Assembly: GCA_900315975.1 (NCBI GenBank)
Contig: ONBA01000058.1
Coordinates: 1-9,776, forward strand
Reading direction: 5' to 3'
Origin: an uncultured Ruminococcus sp.
GTDB lineage: Bacteria; Bacillota_A; Clostridia; Oscillospirales; Ruminococcaceae
DNA length: 9,776 bases
Part shown: piece by piece, positions 6,174 to 9,776 of the stretch
Numbering within the stretch: position 1 is the first letter of the stretch
Layout: each line of letters begins with the position of its first letter
Program-made: the position numbers and the translations under genes
The notes under the pieces: model-generated
Database searches by the model: none
The model's input: the letters and a program-made list of their open reading frames with translations, nothing else
Told to the model about the DNA's origin: nothing

Positions 6174-7031
6174 TTAGTATTCTACGGGATCACCGTAGTT
6201 GATTTTCTTGATACTTGTGATATTAGAACTCAGGTCAAGCCCGTTCCAGTTATAGTAACCCCAACTGCCGCTGAAAGCTACGCAGGATGGAAGTGAATTA
6301 TCATCATAAATGAACTCTATAATGCACTTGCCGTTGCCCTTACCGCCGAACCAATGATAGCGCCCCTCGCCGTCATCGGCATAACCTTTGCTGTCGCAAA
6401 TCTTAACGGTAAACTGCTGTCCTGCCTCATTGGTCACGAGAAATCTGTCTCCGCAGTATCCGTACCATACGCCCATAGCACAGCAGTAGTCGCCGTACTC
6501 ATCACGCATGATACCCGTGTTTGTAATGGTGTCCACGGTACAGCCTTGTATTGCACTCCATGACGGATTTCTGGTAAGCCCGTGGTAGGATTCTCCACAA
6601 TAGCACGAATCCCAGCCTTCTTCATCGGGAAACTCATAGATTACTTCCACCGTTTCCGTCTTACCGTCAGCACTTGCAGCTTTTACAGCATATCCGTCCT
6701 GTTCTTCCTCAGAAAGAACAGGCTCGACCGTCACTGTGTATTCCGTACCCTCGCGCAGACCTGTTATGTAGCAGAGGTCATTTGACTTGAACTCGAAATA
6801 CATATTATCCGCATAAGCATAATTATCATCATGAGCCGTGCAGCTCACATAATAATCACGGTCAGGCTCGGAGTCCCAAGTGACTTTCAGGCAGGAAACA
6901 GAAATAGTCGAAACATTCAGGTCATTGACCGAAAGCTCCTGCACTTCGGGTTCTGCCGGAGTATCTGAAAACTGCATGATAAAGCCCATTACAAGGCTCA
7001 GGGCTTTTCGCTGAAATTCAGGATCGAACAT
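6174..7031 (-). CDS. Cysteine-rich fibronectin type III protein with beta-rich C-terminal domain
   Basis: I chose the ATG at 7031, with AGGAG 10 nt upstream; the GTG at 7040 overlaps the end of the preceding frame but leaves almost no spacing. The 285-aa protein starts with a short hydrophobic patch (residues 10-21), too short for a confident signal peptide. Residues ~32-130 match a fibronectin type III fold: Trp52 in the B strand and the LREGTEYTVTV loop and strand near 92-102. Residues 140-285 form a glycine-, aromatic- and cysteine-rich beta domain that faintly recalls double-psi barrels of the RlpA type (a YCGDRFLVT strand, then FTVKICD). There are 12 cysteines, nine of them in the C-terminal domain, suggesting disulfides or metal binding. 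A surface or secreted role fits this architecture, but export is not evident from the N-terminus. Confidence 0.75.
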   Translation of the reverse strand: MFDPEFQRKALSLVMGFIMQFSDTPAEPEVQELSVNDLNVSTISVSCLKVTWDSEPDRDYYVSCTAHDDNYAYADNMYFEFKSNDLCYITGLREGTEYTVTVEPVLSEEEQDGYAVKAASADGKTETVEVIYEFPDEEGWDSCYCGESYHGLTRNPSWSAIQGCTVDTITNTGIMRDEYGDYCCAMGVWYGYCGDRFLVTNEAGQQFTVKICDSKGYADDGEGRYHWFGGKGNGKCIIEFIYDDNSLPSCVAFSGSWGYYNWNGLDLSSNITSIKKINYGDPVEY

Positions 7032-7164
7032 CGCTGTCACGCTCCTTCTGTGATCTCAGGAGCATTGTGGTCAGCAGATACGGCACTCCGATCAGCAGTG
7101 CAAGCACCGCTGTCACCACCAGTATCACGGGCAGATGTTCCATTAAGGCTAAGTAGTCGATCAT
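7018..7164 (-). CDS. 48-aa single-pass membrane protein
   Basis: This short gene encodes 48 residues: a short polar N-terminus, a hydrophobic stretch from about residue 11 to 36 rich in Leu, Val, Ala and Ile, and a polar, charged C-terminus. An AGAGGAG site (7172-7178) lies 7 nt before the ATG at 7164. It overlaps the start of the FN3 gene by 14 nt, which fits translational coupling. It also overlaps, in another frame, the extended tail of the broken PAPS-reductase gene. That tail has no family-like sequence here, so I take the membrane protein as the genuine coding frame. Function unknown. Confidence 0.65.
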   Translation of the reverse strand: MIDYLALMEHLPVILVVTAVLALLIGVPYLLTTMLLRSQKERDSDVRS

Positions 7165-8100
7165 ATTTCTTCTCCTCTTTCTCTTTTGCTTTCATTTCCT
7201 TCACAAAAGCACGGTATTTTGCCGTATATTCGTATGACTTCCCGAAAATATGGACTGCCGCCTTATACAGATTCGGCTCATGTTCCTCGATGATCGCAAG
7301 CTCCTCGGTGATGTGCTTGCTGAAAGGACACCCGACACAGCCCCGTCCGTGTACCAAAATATCGGACGGAAGGTGTTGCACCCCTTAGACTTGCACTCGG
7401 AGAAACAGGTCTTGAAAGCCGCCGAACGGATACCGCCCTCAGACTGTCTGATACCTGTAATGTCAAGGTCAGCATCGTGTTCCTTAACGATACGCTTCGC
7501 AGGCTTCTTCTTGCTGTACTCACAGCACTTGTTGGATATGGGGAAATCCGGCGGATTCGCCATGATGAACTCTTTGAGGAAACGGTTGCGATAGATCGTA
7601 AAACGGCTTATCTTCTGGATACCGTCCTTGTCTGAATATCGCTCACCGCACCACCATTGCAGAGCCGTTTTGCACCGAGGATATTTCTGCAACAGCACTT
7701 CAAGCGGTTCATCTTCCCACTGAAAACCGTGAGCCTGCAAACGCATCATCTGTTCGGAAACATATTTCGACAGGAAAGGAACACCATACTCCTTAACGCA
7801 AGTCGGGATAGGCTTATCAGGCTTAACACGCTCAATGGTGATACCGTATTTCTGTTCAAGGAAGTCCAAATTCTCCTTTGTAGCGGAGTATTCAAGCCCC
7901 GTGTCGATCCAAAAATACTTGACCTTGCCGTCCTCATCGACCTTGTGGATCAGGTCAAGGACAATATCGCTGTCCGAACCTCCGCTGATACTGCACACGG
8001 CATCATAAGACCGCATCAGGATACGCTGTGCCTTGCACATACTGGTATAAATGGTGTAGTTGTTGTTATCGGCACACTTGTTCAGAGCTTCATCAATCAT
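7037..8100 (-). pseudogene. PAPS-reductase-like PP-loop protein, broken by deletion/frameshift
   Basis: The start at 8100 follows a GGGAGG site by 8 nt and overlaps the methyltransferase stop by 8 nt. Residues 1-252 are a phosphoadenosine-phosphosulfate-reductase/PP-loop ATPase domain: the nucleotide-binding loop SGGSDSD is at 39-45, TGLE at 67-70, and the family block FRPIFWYTD at 244-252. In relatives about 25 residues follow, then a GCxGCPF motif and a helical tail. Here the frame instead runs into unrelated sequence ending at 7201, while GCVGCPF and the expected tail (through the KYRAF segment) continue in the neighbouring frame from about 7342 to ~7180 and on to a stop at 7037. The join near 7340-7350 fits a deletion of 3n+1 bases. 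Residues after the tail read through the 48-aa membrane gene and look non-native. The enzyme is probably inactive. Intact relatives act on adenylylated or sulfur-carrying substrates; the substrate here is unknown. Confidence 0.8.
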
Positions 8101-9295
8101 TGTGAAGCCCTCCCAAGATGTGAGCAATCACATCGACCGTCCAACCATTGCCGATACATTTATATCGCTGGGTATTGCTGATTCCTGCGGTATAATTATC
8201 GGGAAGTGTTTGCAATCGCTCTGCTTCAATAGGCGTGAGCTTGCGTATAATGTAGTCACCGTCAGGGAGATCGATCTTATACAGACCTGTTTTCGCACCC
8301 TGACCGCCGCCGTTTGCTGATAGCGTCACGGACTTCCCACGCACGGAATAAATACGCTGTCCCTGTCCGCCCTTGCCGTAATGCCCGACACGGACGGGAG
8401 TGCAGATGAGCGAATCTTTCTGCACCGTAGTCAGACAGTTGGATTTACCGTCCTCACGCACTTCAATATGCTGTTCGGTATGTCGTGCGGAGCTAAGACC
8501 GTCTCCGTCAACATATCTGCCACGTTGTGCAGCACCCATCGGCATTGCGACCGCAGTTGTACCGCCGTTGAAACCCGAATTTTTGATGATTGTTGCTTCA
8601 CCGTACTTGTGATAGCCTGCCATGACAGTACGGGACTTGTCCGTACCCTGATATGTATTGATCGGGATAGGCTCTGCGACCATAGTCCGCTGCTTGCGTT
8701 CAAGGGTGTTATACAGCACCGCTCCGTCATAGGAAGCAGTCATACAGTAGGACTTGTCCTGCCAAGCAACACCGCTTTCAAGCACATCTTTCAGCAGGAT
8801 ACCCTTATCAGCAGGAAAAGAAGTAAACGGAATATTCGTCCAATAGCAGCGTTTACGGTTCTGAGCCGATACAAGTGCCGAGTTGATCATGATAGGCTCA
8901 ACACCGAGTGTTTTGCTGATCTCGTCCTTGATGTTCTGGTGAACGGAGTAGTTATTCTCATATAAAAAGTATCTGCACCCACTTTCGTGAAGCGCTCTCA
9001 CATACTCCTTAAAGAGCCTGAACCCTTCGCCGTTGCAGTCAACCTCTCTGTCCTTTTTGGCGATAGACCAGTAGGTACAGGGTGAACCGCCGAGCAGAAG
9101 GTCATACCCCTTGAATTGCGTGAAATCGCCGTCATATACATTCCCGTGATGAACGATTACGGGGAAATTGCGTTTTGAGACTGTGACGGCATACTTGTCG
9201 ATCTCAAAGGCATCATAGCACTCCACGGGCAAGCCCGCACGTTCAAGTGCAAGCCGTCCGCAGGAAATGCCGTCAAATAGGCTTAAAACTTTCAT
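8093..9295 (-). CDS. DNA (cytosine-5) methyltransferase
   Basis: This 400-aa enzyme transfers a methyl group from SAM to C5 of cytosine in DNA. Motif I (LSLFDGISCG) is at residues 4-13, and motif IV (GGSPC) puts the nucleophile at Cys73. Motif VI reads ENN (113-115) rather than the usual ENV, with the catalytic Glu113 kept. Motif VIII is QNRKR at 145-149, a motif IX-like RKLTPIEAERLQ lies at 351-362, and motif X (GNGWTVDVI) at 382-390 precedes the C-terminus. The target-recognition region (~180-345) contains repeated short KS/T-type beta units. The overall form recalls the compact phage/DNMT3-like branch. No restriction endonuclease is present in the window, so it appears to be an orphan, perhaps for self-protection of the element. 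It follows an 84-nt gap holding a hairpin, and its ribosome site is weak. The downstream PAPS-reductase-like gene overlaps it. Confidence 0.93.
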   Translation of the reverse strand: MKVLSLFDGISCGRLALERAGLPVECYDAFEIDKYAVTVSKRNFPVIVHHGNVYDGDFTQFKGYDLLLGGSPCTYWSIAKKDREVDCNGEGFRLFKEYVRALHESGCRYFLYENNYSVHQNIKDEISKTLGVEPIMINSALVSAQNRKRCYWTNIPFTSFPADKGILLKDVLESGVAWQDKSYCMTASYDGAVLYNTLERKQRTMVAEPIPINTYQGTDKSRTVMAGYHKYGEATIIKNSGFNGGTTAVAMPMGAAQRGRYVDGDGLSSARHTEQHIEVREDGKSNCLTTVQKDSLICTPVRVGHYGKGGQGQRIYSVRGKSVTLSANGGGQGAKTGLYKIDLPDGDYIIRKLTPIEAERLQTLPDNYTAGISNTQRYKCIGNGWTVDVIAHILGGLHND

Positions 9296-9350
9296 TAGAC
9301 AAATTCTCTCTCTTTTCTCATTGTCTCATGTTGTTTGTTCTGTTGTCGGT

Positions 9351-9377
9351 AACTTTGAATCCACTGGGTTCAAAGTT
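9351..9377. other. Hairpin between the 90-aa gene and the methyltransferase gene
   Basis: AACTTTGAATCC (9351-9362) and GGGTTCAAAGTT (9366-9377) form a 12-bp stem (one T-G pair) with a 3-nt loop. It starts 3 nt after the stop of the 90-aa gene on the minus strand. No T tract follows in either direction, so it is more likely a pause, processing or mRNA-stability element than a full terminator. Confidence 0.6.
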
Positions 9378-9379
9378 GG

Positions 9380-9652
9380 TCAGGCTTCGTAGTAGTCCTC
9401 ACAAAGCTCGTTGTAGTTCTCCTGAAGCTCGTCAAACTCCTCGCAGAGCTTGTCATACTTCTGCTGGATCACAGTTTTTTCCTGAGCAAAATTCTCCGCT
9501 GCGGTCAGGTTGCCGATGAACTGTCCGGCTTCAAAGCCACGGAGAAACCACTTCTTTCTCACGCCCTCGACCGCCTTAGCGGAGAGTCCTGCAATTCCGG
9601 CGGTACCTGCCACCGCTGCCATACATACACCAATCTTCTTCATCTTGCTCAT
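9380..9652 (-). CDS. 90-aa membrane-anchored coiled-coil protein
   Basis: The ATG at 9652 follows a GAGAGGA site by about 7 nt. Basic residues at the N-terminus are followed by a small-residue hydrophobic segment (about 7-25, rich in Ala, Gly, Val), which could be a transmembrane helix or signal anchor. A basic patch (Arg32-Lys34) and an amphipathic helix follow, and residues 58-90 are strongly acidic with coiled-coil spacing. A 14-residue unit repeats there: Tyr-x-x-Leu-Cys-Glu-x-Phe/Tyr at 66 and 80. The paired cysteines (70, 84) are in register and could crosslink two chains. The upstream partial gene ends 18 nt away. The family is not recognised; the layout resembles small envelope accessory proteins. 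Confidence 0.75.
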   Translation of the reverse strand: MSKMKKIGVCMAAVAGTAGIAGLSAKAVEGVRKKWFLRGFEAGQFIGNLTAAENFAQEKTVIQQKYDKLCEEFDELQENYNELCEDYYEA

Positions 9653-9670
9653 TCTTTTGTCCTCTCTTTC

Positions 9671-9776
9671 TTATTCTTCATCGTCCTGATCATCGTAGAA
9701 CTTCATATCGTCCTCGTCCTCAGTGATCTCGTTATCATCGTCATACTCAGGCTCGACCTGCATAGCGGACTTGCTG
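9671..9776 (-). CDS. C-terminus of a protein with an acidic tail, cut by window edge
   Basis: A frame open from the right edge encodes 34 residues before TAA at 9671-9673. About half of them are Asp or Glu, ending in a tail with Met-Lys-Phe-Tyr-Asp-Asp. It is read in the same direction as, and 18 nt upstream of, the 90-aa gene, with that gene's ribosome site directly behind its stop. Only the tail is visible, so the body of the protein cannot be identified. Confidence 0.6.
   Translation of the reverse strand, partial: SKSAMQVEPEYDDDNEITEDEDDMKFYDDQDDEE

Noticed and set aside
7342..7350. Programmed ribosomal frameshift in the PAPS-reductase-like gene
   Set aside because: No convincing slippery heptamer was seen at the junction, and about 25 family residues are missing, which a frameshift alone would not cause.
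8093..9295. Complete restriction-modification system
   Set aside because: Only the methyltransferase is present; no neighbouring gene in the window has a recognisable restriction nuclease motif.
9351..9377. Rho-independent terminator
   Set aside because: The stem is good but neither strand has a following T tract, so termination is not supported.

Overview
The window looks like part of an integrated conjugative or mobilizable element from a Gram-positive gut bacterium, most likely a Clostridia/Ruminococcus-type Firmicute. The evidence is the gene content (plasmid-type topoisomerase III, a C5 DNA methyltransferase, a PAPS-reductase-like protein, many small membrane and coiled-coil proteins), strong AGGAGG-type ribosome binding sites, and tightly packed genes with ATGA/GTGA overlaps. 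No relaxase, integrase, VirB4/VirD4 or attachment site lies inside the window, so the ICE assignment is an inference. No rRNA, tRNA or CRISPR was seen.

Almost everything is on the minus strand, so the operon reads from right to left. From the right edge: the acidic C-terminus of a cut-off gene (9671-9776); a 90-aa membrane/coiled-coil protein (9380-9652); a hairpin; a C5 cytosine methyltransferase (8093-9295); a PAPS-reductase/PP-loop gene broken by an apparent internal deletion and frameshift (7037-8100); a 48-aa membrane protein overlapping its 3' end (7018-7164); a cysteine-rich FN3 protein (6174-7031); and a membrane-anchored protein with an FtsK-gamma-like winged helix (5591-6154).

The minus-strand series is interrupted at 4132-5453 by one plus-strand gene, an AAA_14/DUF4143 ATPase. 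It is framed by two 44-bp, internally palindromic direct repeats that match at 39 of 44 positions. The left copy overlaps the ATPase promoter. To the right lie a second large inverted repeat and a Rho-independent terminator. This unit looks like an inserted cassette.

Left of the cassette the minus-strand operon resumes: topoisomerase III (2095-4113), a 111-aa acidic-tailed protein, a 171-aa protein with a threefold repeated helical motif, a 230-aa unknown, a 27-aa membrane micro-protein, and a coiled-coil protein cut by the left edge. Most junctions overlap by a few bases, which implies translational coupling.

Plausible roles, by inference: topoisomerase III resolves DNA during transfer; the methyltransferase protects or marks the element; the small membrane and coiled-coil proteins may be envelope-associated accessory factors. 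Three otherwise unrelated proteins carry the same Phe-Tyr-Asp motif inside an acidic tract, which suggests a shared interaction partner.
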